A stretch of 64,000 bases of DNA, taken from contig MAAJ01000005.1 of assembly GCA_002163085.1 (NCBI GenBank), forward strand, positions 1 to 64,000. Direction: 5' to 3'. Of the stretch, positions 1-9,875 are shown piece after piece. How positions within the stretch are numbered: position 1 is the first letter of the stretch; the number at the start of each line of letters is the position of its first letter. Source of the stretch: Methylophaga sp. 42_25_T18 (GTDB lineage Bacteria > Pseudomonadota > Gammaproteobacteria > Nitrosococcales > Methylophagaceae). A program made the position numbers and the translations under genes. Under the pieces are notes generated by a model that saw only the letters and a list, made by a program, of their open reading frames with translations, was not told where the DNA came from and did no database searches.

Positions 1-3000
1 GGCGGTAGACGAAGTAGTGATGACGATGAAAACTTATTAAATGATATTTTTGGTTTTTCAATTACGAGTGGAGACGATGCTGATTCTTACGCTCAAACAG
101 GCGATGTAGCAGGTACAGCCTTTGCTTCTGGCCCAGCATCTTTAAGTGATGCAAATGGTACGTATACTTGGTCTGTAAGCAGTTTACCTGTTGGAGCAAC
201 AGTGATGTATAGCGCAGGTGATGCGGCGGCCGTTGTGGTTATTCCGGTTGGTAGTGGTCAAATTACCTTCCTAGCCTATGATTGGTTTGATGCTGCTCCT
301 GTTGGTTCTCAAGATGGCGGTTGGTTAGAAATTTTAGATATTGCCGTCACGCAAGATGGTAGTAATCCTGCTGATGTTTCCGTCTTTGATAATGGTAGTT
401 TTGTTGACACATCTGGTGGAAGTGATGCGGAATCAGATAATATTCAAGCTACCTTGAATGGCCAAGGCCATAACGTTACAACCTTTACTGGTATTACCGC
501 CGCTGATTTTGCAGCTGTCTTACAAGTTACCATAGGTGGTGACTTGGATGGCGAAGCACTTACAGCACAAGGCAACTTGGGTATTAGCTGGAGCGCCGAT
601 GATAACGATAATGATATTGATGGTGTAGCGACAGCACCAGCAGATCGCAGCGTAAGCTTTGATGTGCAAACTGCACCTGCAGATTTAACGTCAAACGGTG
701 TACCCGTTGTTTATAGCGTGAGCGAAGATGGTTTGACCTTAACTGCAATCGCTGGCGAAGGCGAAACAGTGGTATTTACCGTTGTTATTTCTGATGAAGG
801 TACTGGCACGTATGACTTTACCTTATTAGATAATTTAGACCATTTAGAAGCCAACACTGAAGATGATATCAATCTAAGCTTTGACTTCACTGCCACTGAT
901 TCAGACGGTGATGCGGTTGGTAGTCACTTTACAATCACAGTTGATGATGATGCACCAGTGATTGGCGCAGCAGAAGATAGCACTGTTGACGAAGAAGGTT
1001 TAGCGACTGCTGCCACACAAGATGATGGTTATGATGGTGATGTAGCAGGTATTGCATTAACAGCCGGTGGTGATTTAAATATTAGCTGGGGCAGTGATGA
1101 TAACAATGCGGGAGATGCCAACCGCAGTGTTGAATTTGATGCTGCACAACCAAGTCTTTCCGGTTTAAAATCAAATGGTGTGGCCGTTACATTCGTGCTT
1201 AGCAACGACGATACTGTATTAACGGCAAAAGCCGGTGAACTAACGGTCTTTACCGTGAGCTTGTCAGATTTAGAAAGCGGTTCTTATGATTTTGAACAGT
1301 ATGATAATTTAGACCACCCAACAACTGATACAGAAGATGATATCAACTTAATATTTACATTTACGGCGACTGATTCAGATGGTAATACTGCAAATAGCAG
1401 TTTTACCGTGACGGTTGATGATGATGCGCCGGTATTTGTGACTGATTCAGAAAGCTTGACCGTCGACGAAGATGGTTTAGCGGGTGCCAGTGCTGATGCT
1501 GGGCGTGAAGGTGAAGTTACCGGTACCAACTCTGCCACTGCAACCGGTAATTTGGCTGATAACTTTAGCTTTGGTGCTGATGGCAAAGCTGCTGCAGCCA
1601 TCTTTAGTGTTAATGGTGTTGAAGCGGTAGCAGGTACGATTACTGTAGAAACAGCCCAATATCGAATAGAAGTTACGGCAAGTACAGGTGCTTATACCTT
1701 TACCTTATTAGATAGCGTATTAGAAGCCGGCGCTGATGAAAACTTACAATCACTCCCTTTTATAGATTTAACCGTTATTGCTGAAGATGGTGATGGTGAC
1801 CAAATATCTGGCGATATCACACTAGACGTGTCGGTTCTCGATGATATTCCGGTGCTTACTGCTGATACCAATAGCAATGATGCCGTTGTTGAAGATACGG
1901 ATACGAAAGCTGAAGGCAATGTATTAACGAATGATACTGGCGCTGATGGCAGCGTAGTAACGACAACCACAAAAATGACGGGTACTTATGGTTTCGTCAC
2001 CATTGATGCTGATGGCGAGTACATATATGAATTAAATAATGATGCAGACAATGTACAAGCTTTGACGCAAGGTCAAATTGTGACGGATGCGTTTGATTAC
2101 ACCGTGGTGGATGGTGATGGTGATACGGCTGAATCAACATTAACGATTACGGTTACTGGCACCAATGATGCACCTACGGCTGTTGCTGATACCGTCCCCA
2201 GCCTCCTTAATCGCTATGTTGAGTTACCGGGTTCACCAAATACGTCTACCTCTATACCAGAGTCAAATATCACGATAGCGGATTCATTGTCCACGCATCT
2301 GACACTTAAAGATAACTTTACTATCTCAGCCACCTTTGAGGTTAAGGGCACCCCAATCTTCTACAATACTTTTTTCCATAAAGAAGGTGCGTTTTCATTA
2401 AGTGTTACTGGCGATAAATTGCAGTTTCAACTGGCAACGGAGAAGTTCACCGCGAAGGTAAACCCAGATACTGGTTTGGTTGAAACTAATTTCGAAGAAA
2501 TACATAGTTTTGATGAGCGACATCAAACGGATTTAAGTTTCCATGTAGATGCCGTTAACGATATAAAATTTAGTTATGATGGTGTCAATGTCACCATTAC
2601 TAACACTGATAAAAATGGGGTCACCAGCACCTATACAACACCCTATACGGGAACGATTGTCGATCCTGGCAACCCTATAACAATAGGCAATGGCCCTACA
2701 GTAGTTGTAGATTTTGGTGATTTAGGAACGCACACAGCATCAAGAAGCTTAGAGGCTGATATTGATAATATTGCAATGAGCGTAAATGGTAATGAGGTGC
2801 TTAATTTAGACTTCGAAAATGGATTGGATTCCGCTTTAGTGACAATAGGTAGCGAGGCAAACTTAGTAGAAGAGATAATCAACGAAGATACCCCATTTAT
2901 CATAAGTGTTGCAAAATTGTTAGCGAATGACTCAGATATTGAGGGTGATACGTTTAACATTGTGTCGGTTCAAGGTGGTGTCAACGGCACCGCCGTGTTA

Positions 3001-4545
3001 TCGGCAGACAAGATAACGGTCACGTTTACGCCAGACGATGACTACTTTGGTCCAGCAAGCTTCACTTACACCATTGAAGATACGTATGGTGCAGCCGATA
3101 CTGCAACGGTTAACTTTAATATTGCCTCGGTTAATGATGCGCCAGTGGCAAAAGGTGAAACCATTGTTAAAGTTGCAGAAGCTGATTCCGCCACAGTATC
3201 TCCATTTGCATCCGATGAATTTACCTATTTAGGGAGTGACGGGCTTAGTGCGGATAGAACGACATTTGATTTTGCGAGTGCAGGTCGCACAAACATAGGC
3301 GGAGTGAATGATTTTAATTCCTATTATATTGATAATGATGCAGGAGCAGGTGCAGAGAGATTGTTTTTTTTCTTTGACGATGGGCTTGAAGAATTTCAAG
3401 ACGACGATTATGTAGGCTCAGAAGATAATATTTCAGAAAGATATTATGTAGATAGTGCCGGTTATTATAATGAAGGGATGGAATATAGATTTGCTTATGA
3501 TCTCATCAGCGCTGTAGTAACGTTTAGCGGTAGTGCAAAAGTTGATGGGGCTGATGTTGTTGAAGTGCGCGCCTACGGACATAGTAATACGGACTATATA
3601 ACCGGTACCTTTGATGCCGCTACGCAGACAGTGGAGATAGGTGAGGAAGGTTTTGAATTTGACCGCGTAGTGGTGTTTGCAAAAGATCCCACGGACGGCA
3701 GTATTACGGAGTTTAGAGTGGCCTCTGTCAGAGGCAGCTACGCTGTAGAAAGATCGCTTAATGATTTTGTTATCAACAAAGGTATGTTGCTAGCAAATGA
3801 TACCGATGATGCTGGTGACATGGTAGTAAAACTCGGTGATGGTATTTTATATGATGATTCAGATACAGCTATAGGTACTATCTCACTCGATGCTCAAGGT
3901 AATGTATTGGTATCTCCAAACCCTGGGTTTGATGCAGACGAGGGCTATGATCCAAGTGTAAATGCAGGTGTACCAATACATTTTTCCTATAGTGTTGTTG
4001 ATAGTGATGGCGTAGAAAGTGAGAGTGTACAAGCCCTTATTAAAGTCAAGATTGGTGGTGACTCAGAAACTGGATATAGTCACTCACTAAAACTTGAATT
4101 TACAACTGATGGTGGGGGTTTTGGCGTTGCTGATGGTTTACTTATTGGTACTGACGGTGAGGATAAATTGTTCGGTAATGATGGTAATGATCAAATTATT
4201 GGCGGCAAGGGCAATGATGAACTCACTGGGGATGGCGGAATTGGAGCTGGTGCCGATACCTTTATTTGGAACAGGGAAGATGTGGAAACAAGTGCATCAC
4301 CTGCCCATGACAAGGTACTAGATTTTGATGCGAGTGAAGGTGATGTATTGAACCTGTCTGATTTATTAGCTGATGGCTCTCATACTATCGAAGGCGTTAA
4401 GAATAGTTCGGGTGATCTGCAATTGAATATCAAGAGTGGTAGTAGCACGGTTCAAGAGATTGAACTGTCAGGTGTCTCAGGTGAGTATGCTGCAGCGACA
4501 TTGCAATCACTATTAGCGAGTGGTGCAATTGACGATGGAATCTAA
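1..4545 (+). CDS. Giant type I-secreted RTX-type adhesin, 3' part
   Basis: The frame is open from base 1 (no stop before the first internal ATG at 202), so the gene starts outside the window; at least 1,514 residues are present. The protein is acidic and built of Ig/cadherin-like repeats, several ending in a TATDSDG...TVDDDAP signature (about bases 860-960 and 1340-1430), as in T1SS-143/VCBS repeats. A module at about bases 2,200-2,830 (from RYVELPGSP to LNLDFENG) resembles a LamG/concanavalin-like domain. The C-terminus carries glycine-aspartate nonapeptide RTX repeats (GTDGEDKLFGNDGNDQIIGG, about bases 4,147-4,206) and a type I secretion target tail. Family knowledge: such proteins leave through an ABC/MFP/TolC exporter, bind Ca2+ outside the cell and act as adhesins. 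No exporter gene is in the window. A terminator follows. Confidence 0.9.
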   Translation, partial: GGRRSSDDDENLLNDIFGFSITSGDDADSYAQTGDVAGTAFASGPASLSDANGTYTWSVSSLPVGATVMYSAGDAAAVVVIPVGSGQITFLAYDWFDAAPVGSQDGGWLEILDIAVTQDGSNPADVSVFDNGSFVDTSGGSDAESDNIQATLNGQGHNVTTFTGITAADFAAVLQVTIGGDLDGEALTAQGNLGISWSADDNDNDIDGVATAPADRSVSFDVQTAPADLTSNGVPVVYSVSEDGLTLTAIAGEGETVVFTVVISDEGTGTYDFTLLDNLDHLEANTEDDINLSFDFTATDSDGDAVGSHFTITVDDDAPVIGAAEDSTVDEEGLATAATQDDGYDGDVAGIALTAGGDLNISWGSDDNNAGDANRSVEFDAAQPSLSGLKSNGVAVTFVLSNDDTVLTAKAGELTVFTVSLSDLESGSYDFEQYDNLDHPTTDTEDDINLIFTFTATDSDGNTANSSFTVTVDDDAPVFVTDSESLTVDEDGLAGASADAGREGEVTGTNSATATGNLADNFSFGADGKAAAAIFSVNGVEAVAGTITVETAQYRIEVTASTGAYTFTLLDSVLEAGADENLQSLPFIDLTVIAEDGDGDQISGDITLDVSVLDDIPVLTADTNSNDAVVEDTDTKAEGNVLTNDTGADGSVVTTTTKMTGTYGFVTIDADGEYIYELNNDADNVQALTQGQIVTDAFDYTVVDGDGDTAESTLTITVTGTNDAPTAVADTVPSLLNRYVELPGSPNTSTSIPESNITIADSLSTHLTLKDNFTISATFEVKGTPIFYNTFFHKEGAFSLSVTGDKLQFQLATEKFTAKVNPDTGLVETNFEEIHSFDERHQTDLSFHVDAVNDIKFSYDGVNVTITNTDKNGVTSTYTTPYTGTIVDPGNPITIGNGPTVVVDFGDLGTHTASRSLEADIDNIAMSVNGNEVLNLDFENGLDSALVTIGSEANLVEEIINEDTPFIISVAKLLANDSDIEGDTFNIVSVQGGVNGTAVLSADKITVTFTPDDDYFGPASFTYTIEDTYGAADTATVNFNIASVNDAPVAKGETIVKVAEADSATVSPFASDEFTYLGSDGLSADRTTFDFASAGRTNIGGVNDFNSYYIDNDAGAGAERLFFFFDDGLEEFQDDDYVGSEDNISERYYVDSAGYYNEGMEYRFAYDLISAVVTFSGSAKVDGADVVEVRAYGHSNTDYITGTFDAATQTVEIGEEGFEFDRVVVFAKDPTDGSITEFRVASVRGSYAVERSLNDFVINKGMLLANDTDDAGDMVVKLGDGILYDDSDTAIGTISLDAQGNVLVSPNPGFDADEGYDPSVNAGVPIHFSYSVVDSDGVESESVQALIKVKIGGDSETGYSHSLKLEFTTDGGGFGVADGLLIGTDGEDKLFGNDGNDQIIGGKGNDELTGDGGIGAGADTFIWNREDVETSASPAHDKVLDFDASEGDVLNLSDLLADGSHTIEGVKNSSGDLQLNIKSGSSTVQEIELSGVSGEYAAATLQSLLASGAIDDGI

Positions 4546-4576
4546 ACTATAGTTGATAAAACAGCAATGTAACAAA

Positions 4577-4604
4577 ACAAGGCACCTCCGGGTGCCTTGT
4601 TTTT
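4577..4604 (+). terminator. Intrinsic terminator after adhesin gene
   Basis: Perfect 10-bp stem (ACAAGGCACC / GGTGCCTTGT) with a TCCG tetraloop, followed by a run of T, 31 bases after the adhesin stop codon. Confidence 0.9.
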
Positions 4605-4921
4605 ACATGCAGCTGATAAAAATCCTCGATACCGTAATGCTTCGTAGCCTTAAGATATGGTATCAAGGTTTGGAAGCGGCCAGCACGATCATGAAGTCGA
4701 GGGAGAGAGCGTTCCTTGTGTCTGTAGAAAAACACTGTTTTCAACTGTGTTGATTCAAGCCTATTCATTATCTTTTCAAGATGAAACCGTCGGGTAACTC
4801 TTGATACATGGTATAAATGAAGCTTCACAAAATGAAGAGATACTTTGGAAAGTAGGTTAACTCAGATTACTATGACTCTTATGAGTTGAAGTGTTTTTTT
4901 TTCAAAACCAAGGATGGTTCA
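4605..4921. other. Intergenic stretch without a recognised gene
   Basis: About 317 bases between the adhesin terminator and yifB. I see no convincing gene, tRNA or repeat. It must hold the yifB promoter, but no close match to a sigma-70 consensus stands out. The ribosome binding site AAGGA at 4910-4914 serves yifB. Confidence 0.5.
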
Positions 4922-6418
4922 ATGAATATAGCAACGGTTCATAGTCGAGCAATTACCGGTATCAATGCTCAGCCGGTTACAGTTGAAGTTCATATTTCAA
5001 ACGGTCTGCCACAACTGTCTATAGTCGGCATGGCTGAAACCGCGGTCAAAGAAAGCAAAGATCGTGTACGTTCAGCGCTACTGAACTCACAGTTCACCTT
5101 TCCTCAACAACGTATCACTATTAATTTAGCACCAGCCGACTTACCCAAAGAAGGTGGTCGTTTTGATTTGCCGATTGCTTTAGGTATTTTGGCTGCATCA
5201 GGTCAAATCCCATTAAAGTCATTAAATGATAAAGAATTTATCGGTGAGTTGGGTTTAACCGGTGAGCTACGTAGCGTGCGTGGCGTCTTGCCCACTACAT
5301 TAGCGGTGACTGCAGCGAATAGAGAATTGGTATTGCCAGCGATGAATGCCAATGAAGCGGCATTAATTAATAATGCCAAAAGTTATGGCGCCAATCATCT
5401 ATTAGAAGTGTGTGCTCATTTGCATGGTCAACAAGATTTGGCCTTAGCTGAAGAATCGGTCAGTTCATTCCAGGTAGATTATTCAGACTTAGCTGATGTG
5501 CGAGGTCAATCTCATGCTAGACGCGCATTAGAGGTGGCTGCCGCGGGTCAACATAGCCTGCTTTTTTCTGGTCCACCAGGCACCGGTAAAACCATGTTAG
5601 CCAGTCGCTTACCAGGCATATTATCAGAAATGACTGAACACGAAGCCGTTGAGTCGGCGACGGTGCATTCAATTTCTAGCAATGGTTTTAACGTTGAACA
5701 ATGGCGACAACGACCTTTTAGAACGCCTCATCATACGGCTTCAGCTGTTGCGATGGTGGGCGGAGGCAGTCAGCCCAAACCGGGCGAGATTTCCTTAGCC
5801 CATAACGGCGTATTGTTTTTAGATGAACTGCCAGAATTTGACCGGCGAGTATTAGACGTTTTACGTGAACCGATAGAGTCTGGAAAAATCACTGTTTCTC
5901 GGGCAGCAAATCAAGCAGAATTCCCTGCTCGGTTTCAACTGGTCGCGGCAATGAACCCATGCCCTTGTGGCTATTTGGGAGAAACGCGTTGTCATTGCAC
6001 CGAAGAGCAAGTTCGCCGTTATCGATCCAAAGTGTCAGGGCCATTAATGGATCGCATAGATATGTTGGTCGAAGTACCGCCAGTAGCAAAATCCTTATTA
6101 CGACCAAGTACGACTGGAATCCAACAAGAAAGTAGTGCTCAAGTGCGTGAACGCGTCAGCGCTGCCAAACAACGCCAAAATCAACGAGCAGGCAAAGCGA
6201 ATTACTTACTTCAAGGCAAAGAAATAGAAAAACATTGTGCGTTACAGGATAGTGACTATCAATTACTCGAGCAGGCCATTACTCGTCTGGGATTATCAGC
6301 GCGAGCCTATCACCGCATTTTAAAAGTAGCTCGCACCATTGCTGACTTAGCTGATTCGACACATATTCAAACTAGTCATTTAAGTGAAGCGATTGGCTAT
6401 CGCCGCTTGGATAAATAG
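4922..6418 (+). CDS. yifB: YifB/ComM-family Mg-chelatase-like AAA+ ATPase
   Basis: 498 residues, close to the usual ~506 of ComM/YifB. An N-terminal ChlI-like fold (Lon-protease-like, residues ~1-185) precedes an AAA+ core with Walker A GPPGTGKT at residues 217-224 and Walker B GVLFLDELPEF. A C-terminal Mg-chelatase helical domain follows, including the Cys-rich motif NPCPCGYLGETRCHC. Family knowledge: ComM is a hexameric helicase that promotes branch migration during integration of transformed DNA. I chose the ATG at 4922 over one 12 codons upstream because AAGGA lies 7 bases before it and homologues begin with MNIA/MSLA-type sequences. It stands alone between the adhesin and a receiver-domain gene. 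Confidence 0.93.
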   Translation: MNIATVHSRAITGINAQPVTVEVHISNGLPQLSIVGMAETAVKESKDRVRSALLNSQFTFPQQRITINLAPADLPKEGGRFDLPIALGILAASGQIPLKSLNDKEFIGELGLTGELRSVRGVLPTTLAVTAANRELVLPAMNANEAALINNAKSYGANHLLEVCAHLHGQQDLALAEESVSSFQVDYSDLADVRGQSHARRALEVAAAGQHSLLFSGPPGTGKTMLASRLPGILSEMTEHEAVESATVHSISSNGFNVEQWRQRPFRTPHHTASAVAMVGGGSQPKPGEISLAHNGVLFLDELPEFDRRVLDVLREPIESGKITVSRAANQAEFPARFQLVAAMNPCPCGYLGETRCHCTEEQVRRYRSKVSGPLMDRIDMLVEVPPVAKSLLRPSTTGIQQESSAQVRERVSAAKQRQNQRAGKANYLLQGKEIEKHCALQDSDYQLLEQAITRLGLSARAYHRILKVARTIADLADSTHIQTSHLSEAIGYRRLDK

Positions 6419-6499
6419 TTCTGGTGATACATAATACATTTCTTAAGAAAGAAACGATGACTAAGAAACTTTGTGTTTTATTTCAGAAGGATATGAAAA

Positions 6500-6853
6500 A
6501 TGACTAAAGTATTAATCGTTGATGATGAAGAAATTACACTTTCAATAATAGAAGCGATGTTAGTGCCAGGGGGCTATGATGTTATCACTAGCAAGGATGG
6601 CCGAGAAGTTAAGAACCTACTCGATGTTGAGCAACCGGATATTTTGATCATCGATATTTTTATGCCTGATGTAGATGGCATTGAGAACATTAAAGCGGTT
6701 AGAGAAATCCATCCAACTTTGCCGATATTAGCAATATCTTCAAATAGTGATTTTCTAAGAATGGCAGAAATATTTGGTGCTAATGCATCACTGCATAAGC
6801 CGATTTTCGGCAGTAACTTATTAGAGAAAATCCATACTTTAGTTAACCATTAA
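6500..6853 (+). CDS. Single-domain response regulator (CheY-like receiver)
   Basis: 117 residues forming one complete receiver domain and nothing else. Visible are the acidic pair D8/D9, the phospho-acceptor D52 (LIIDIFMPDVDG), the switch Ser at 80/81 and the invariant K100 before Pro. With no output domain it should act through protein contacts, as CheY- or Spo0F-type proteins do. No kinase gene is adjacent; the nearest in the window is the orphan histidine kinase near 32.2 kb, and pairing the two would be guesswork. An AGAAGGA ribosome site lies 9 bases before the ATG. The gene is flanked by yifB on the same strand and a decayed gene on the other. Confidence 0.9.
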   Translation: MTKVLIVDDEEITLSIIEAMLVPGGYDVITSKDGREVKNLLDVEQPDILIIDIFMPDVDGIENIKAVREIHPTLPILAISSNSDFLRMAEIFGANASLHKPIFGSNLLEKIHTLVNH

Positions 6854-6869
6854 GTCTTGCCATGCAACA

Positions 6870-7211
6870 TTATTCGATACCTTCATTTTTAAAACGAGCG
6901 AGTATGCGCTCTTGAATTTTAGGACCTAATGATTGGCCCGCCTGCATTCCCTCTTGAGTAATAAGTGGCATTACTCGAATCATTTTTTTGCCAAATTCGG
7001 TATTGTTTAGAGCGACCATTTTTTTAAGATCATCTTCGCTAAAGTGCTTGTTGTAAATGGGATAGATCATATCTCTAAATGTACCTTTAAGAGTCATTTC
7101 TTCATCGATAACTACAGTGATTTCATCTTCTAAAATATCAAATGCCTTTGGATCGAAAATAGGATTTAAAATTGTTAGGATACTTAATGATATGATGTTT
7201 TTGGAGTGCAA
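6870..7211 (-). pseudogene. DUF2059 protein, apparently 5'-truncated
   Basis: The C-terminal ~75 residues carry the DUF2059 signature (HFSEDDLKKMVALNNTEFG, then GKKMIRVMPLITQEGMQAGQ). Family members usually begin with a signal peptide and a helical region of 60-80 residues, which are missing here. The only in-frame start is a TTG at 7211 with a stop (TAG) four codons upstream and no ribosome site. In another frame just upstream, about 7,205-7,238 on the minus strand, the bases read RLVELLALQ, which resembles the start of a DUF2059 region. This suggests a frameshifted or truncated gene. The alternative is a short functional variant without export. Its role in any organism is unknown. Confidence 0.5.
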
Positions 7212-7343
7212 GCAGCTCCACTAGACGCCCCAAAGTGTCATCTTAAAAAGTAAGCCAACACTTTAAATTTAATATATCCGTTAAAATGTTGCAGGGCCAA
7301 AGCGTCCCTTTTTTCACACTCATTGATTTAGAGAGCTTTGCTT

Positions 7344-7526
7344 TCAGTATGTGTAGTGCTCGTCATGCGCAAAGTTATTGAGCGGTATTGACGTAGAAGT
7401 TGGAAGTCTTGCGTTTATGTAAACTTTATCACGTTCAAAGAGTGTTATTCTCACTCTAACGAGTGCTTGCTGTCCGAGAAGGTTTTCTTTCTCGATATGG
7501 TCAAAATTACAAAAGATACTGTCCAT
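7344..7526 (-). CDS. Small hypothetical protein (60 aa)
   Basis: Sixty-codon frame starting at an ATG with a good ribosome site (AAGGAAG, about 9 bases upstream on the minus strand). The product has no signal peptide or membrane segment and matches no family I recognise. It is supported only by its ribosome site and by lying in an otherwise empty 600-base gap between the DUF2059 remnant and rep, so it may not be real. Confidence 0.35.
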   Translation of the reverse strand: MDSIFCNFDHIEKENLLGQQALVRVRITLFERDKVYINARLPTSTSIPLNNFAHDEHYTY

Positions 7527-7812
7527 GCTTCTTTACTTCCTTTAGTTAAGGTGTAATAGATAAATTGCAAGGACGGTAGATAGGTCCATAGTAAAATTGG
7601 TATCAGAGGTAATATAAACCATAAATCATTATAAATAAAGCGGGATTATATCTTTAATTTCAACGTGATAAGACCGTTACAAAAAGATTCACAATATTCC
7701 CTTGCAAATATAGTTATTCACGCTACTATTAGCAGCGTTTTCTGCCTTAATTCTGCAGAACCATTAAATCATTATTTGTCACAATAATTAGCGTTATCAG
7801 AGGTTTCCATTA

Positions 7813-9831
7813 GTGCAAGATCTTAATCCGCAGCAGAGAGAAGCTGCGCGACATATTGATGGGCCTTTATTAGTTTTAGCTGGTGCAGGTAGTGGCAAGA
7901 CACGTGTAATCACTCGCAAGATTGCTTATTTGATTGAGCAATGTGGTATTTCGGCGCGTAATATTGCTGCAGTAACCTTTACCAATAAAGCCGCACGCGA
8001 GATGAAAAGTCGTGTTGCTGAATTGATGGCCTCACGAAATTCTTCTGCTCGTGGTTTGATGGTATCGACCTTTCATAACTTGGGTTTAAATATCCTGCGA
8101 AAAGAATATAAAAGCTTAGGTTATCGCAGTGGTTTTTCCATCTTTGATGCTCAAGATAGTTTGGCGGTATTACGAGATTTAATGGGCCGTGATTTTGCTG
8201 CTGATAGTGAACATGCTGAGAATTGTCAGTGGCAAATTTCGACCTGGAAAAATCAGTTAATCATGCCTGCGGAAGCCGCGAGCATTGCTGAGGATGAACA
8301 GCAAGCATCACAAGCTAAGGTCTATCAACGTTATGTTGAAGCCTTATTGGCCTATAACGCGGTTGATTTTGATGACTTGATCTTAAAACCGGTATTGTTG
8401 TTTCGTGAACATTCGGAAGTTTTAAAGAAATGGCAGGCACGTATTCATTATTTGCTGGTGGATGAATATCAAGATACCAATGGTTGCCAATACGAGTTGG
8501 TGAAACAGTTAGTCGGTATTCGTGAAGCATTGACGGTGGTCGGTGACGATGATCAGTCTGTTTATTCTTGGCGTGGCGCTAGACCAGAAAACTTGGTGCA
8601 ATTGCAGCAAGATTTTCCTAGATTAAAACTGATCAAGTTGGAACAAAATTACCGTTCCATGGGACGAATATTACGCGCTGCTAACCAATTGATTAGTCAT
8701 AACCCGCATATCTTTGACAAGAAATTGTGGAGTGCGATGGGCGAGGGTGACCCTATCCGAGTGATTGGTTGTCGTGATGAAGATCACGAATCTGATAAGG
8801 TGGTATCGGAGCTGCTTTATCACAAACTTAAACATCAAGCTAACTTCAAAGATTATGCAATTCTGTATCGTAGCAACCATCAATCACGGCCGATAGAACG
8901 GGTATTACGCGAACATAATGTGCCGTATTTTTTAACCGGTGGCACCTCATTCTTCTCACGGGTTGAAGTGAAAGACATCATGGCCTACCTGCGTTTGTTG
9001 GCCAATCAAGATGATGATAATGCGTTCTTGAGGGTGATTAATACACCGAGACGAGGCATTGGTGCTTCGACCTTACAGGCTTTGGCAAATTATGCTGGCC
9101 AGCGAGAAACTAGCTTATTTGGTGCTTGTTTTGAAATGGGCTTGGCTGAACAGATTTCAGCGCAAGCAATGGCAAGACTGGAGCACTTTAGTAAATGGCT
9201 GGTCGATATTGCTGATCGTGCGAAACGTGGTGATTTGATGGAAGCCTTACGCGATATGATTGAAGAAATTGATTATCGTGCGTGGTTGGAAGAAGTGACT
9301 GGTGATCCAAATCAAGCCACACGACGCATGGAAAATGTTGAAGAGTTATTAATTTGGATAGGACGCATCATTGATAACGATACCGAGACCGAACAACAAA
9401 ATATTGGTGATATCGCTGCACGTTTAACCTTGATGGATATCTTGGAGCGTCAAGCAGATGAGAATCAAGCGGATGCCGTGCATATGATGACCTTGCATGC
9501 GGCTAAAGGACTGGAGTTTCCTCATGTATTTATCATCGGTATGGAAGAAGAAATTCTGCCACACCGAACCAGCATAGAAGAAGATGGCATTGAAGAAGAA
9601 CGACGTTTGGCTTATGTTGGCATCACCAGGGCGCAGCGTAGTTTAGTCTTCACTATGGCCAATTCACGTAAACGTTATGGTGAAAAAATGGAATGTGAAG
9701 AAAGTCGCTTCTTACGTGAATTACCACCTGAAGATCTAAGTTGGATGACCGAGAAATCAGCGGTTGATCCTGAGGAACGTAAAGAACGAGGTAAAGCACA
9801 TCTGACCAATATTCGAGATATGCTTAAATAA
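7813..9831 (+). CDS. rep: ATP-dependent DNA helicase Rep (SF1A)
   Basis: 672 residues, matching the ~673 of E. coli Rep. Superfamily 1A helicase motifs are in order: Q motif LNPQQREA, Walker A GAGSGKT (residues 24-30), motif Ia FTNKAAREM, Walker B LLVDEYQDTN (near residue 217), motif III GDDDQSVYSWRGA, motif IV LEQNYRS, motif V TLHAAKGLEFPHVF and motif VI EERRLAYVGITRAQ. Rep moves 3' to 5' and helps replication forks pass protein blocks. The start is GTG at 7813, directly before the conserved QDLNPQQREA; AGAGG lies about 10 bases upstream. UvrD is the nearest alternative, but the length and the N- and C-terminal sequence fit Rep better. It is monocistronic or weakly linked to the YcnI-like gene 44 bases downstream. 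Confidence 0.93.
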   Translation: MQDLNPQQREAARHIDGPLLVLAGAGSGKTRVITRKIAYLIEQCGISARNIAAVTFTNKAAREMKSRVAELMASRNSSARGLMVSTFHNLGLNILRKEYKSLGYRSGFSIFDAQDSLAVLRDLMGRDFAADSEHAENCQWQISTWKNQLIMPAEAASIAEDEQQASQAKVYQRYVEALLAYNAVDFDDLILKPVLLFREHSEVLKKWQARIHYLLVDEYQDTNGCQYELVKQLVGIREALTVVGDDDQSVYSWRGARPENLVQLQQDFPRLKLIKLEQNYRSMGRILRAANQLISHNPHIFDKKLWSAMGEGDPIRVIGCRDEDHESDKVVSELLYHKLKHQANFKDYAILYRSNHQSRPIERVLREHNVPYFLTGGTSFFSRVEVKDIMAYLRLLANQDDDNAFLRVINTPRRGIGASTLQALANYAGQRETSLFGACFEMGLAEQISAQAMARLEHFSKWLVDIADRAKRGDLMEALRDMIEEIDYRAWLEEVTGDPNQATRRMENVEELLIWIGRIIDNDTETEQQNIGDIAARLTLMDILERQADENQADAVHMMTLHAAKGLEFPHVFIIGMEEEILPHRTSIEEDGIEEERRLAYVGITRAQRSLVFTMANSRKRYGEKMECEESRFLRELPPEDLSWMTEKSAVDPEERKERGKAHLTNIRDMLK

Positions 9832-9875
9832 CGAACAAGAAAAAGTTTGGATAGAAATTTATTCAGGAGCAAGAG

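Noticed and set aside
860-1440. Repeated stretches in the adhesin gene as a possible CRISPR or DNA repeat array
   Set aside because: The repeats are protein-domain repeats of about 120 codons in frame, not short direct repeats with spacers.
711-2960. Several minus-strand frames of 60-105 codons inside the adhesin gene
   Set aside because: They are reverse readings of Asp/Gly/Thr-rich repeats, with low-complexity Ser/Val products.
4547-4828. 93-codon minus-strand frame downstream of the adhesin gene
   Set aside because: It runs across the adhesin terminator, has no ribosome site and no recognisable family; judged chance.
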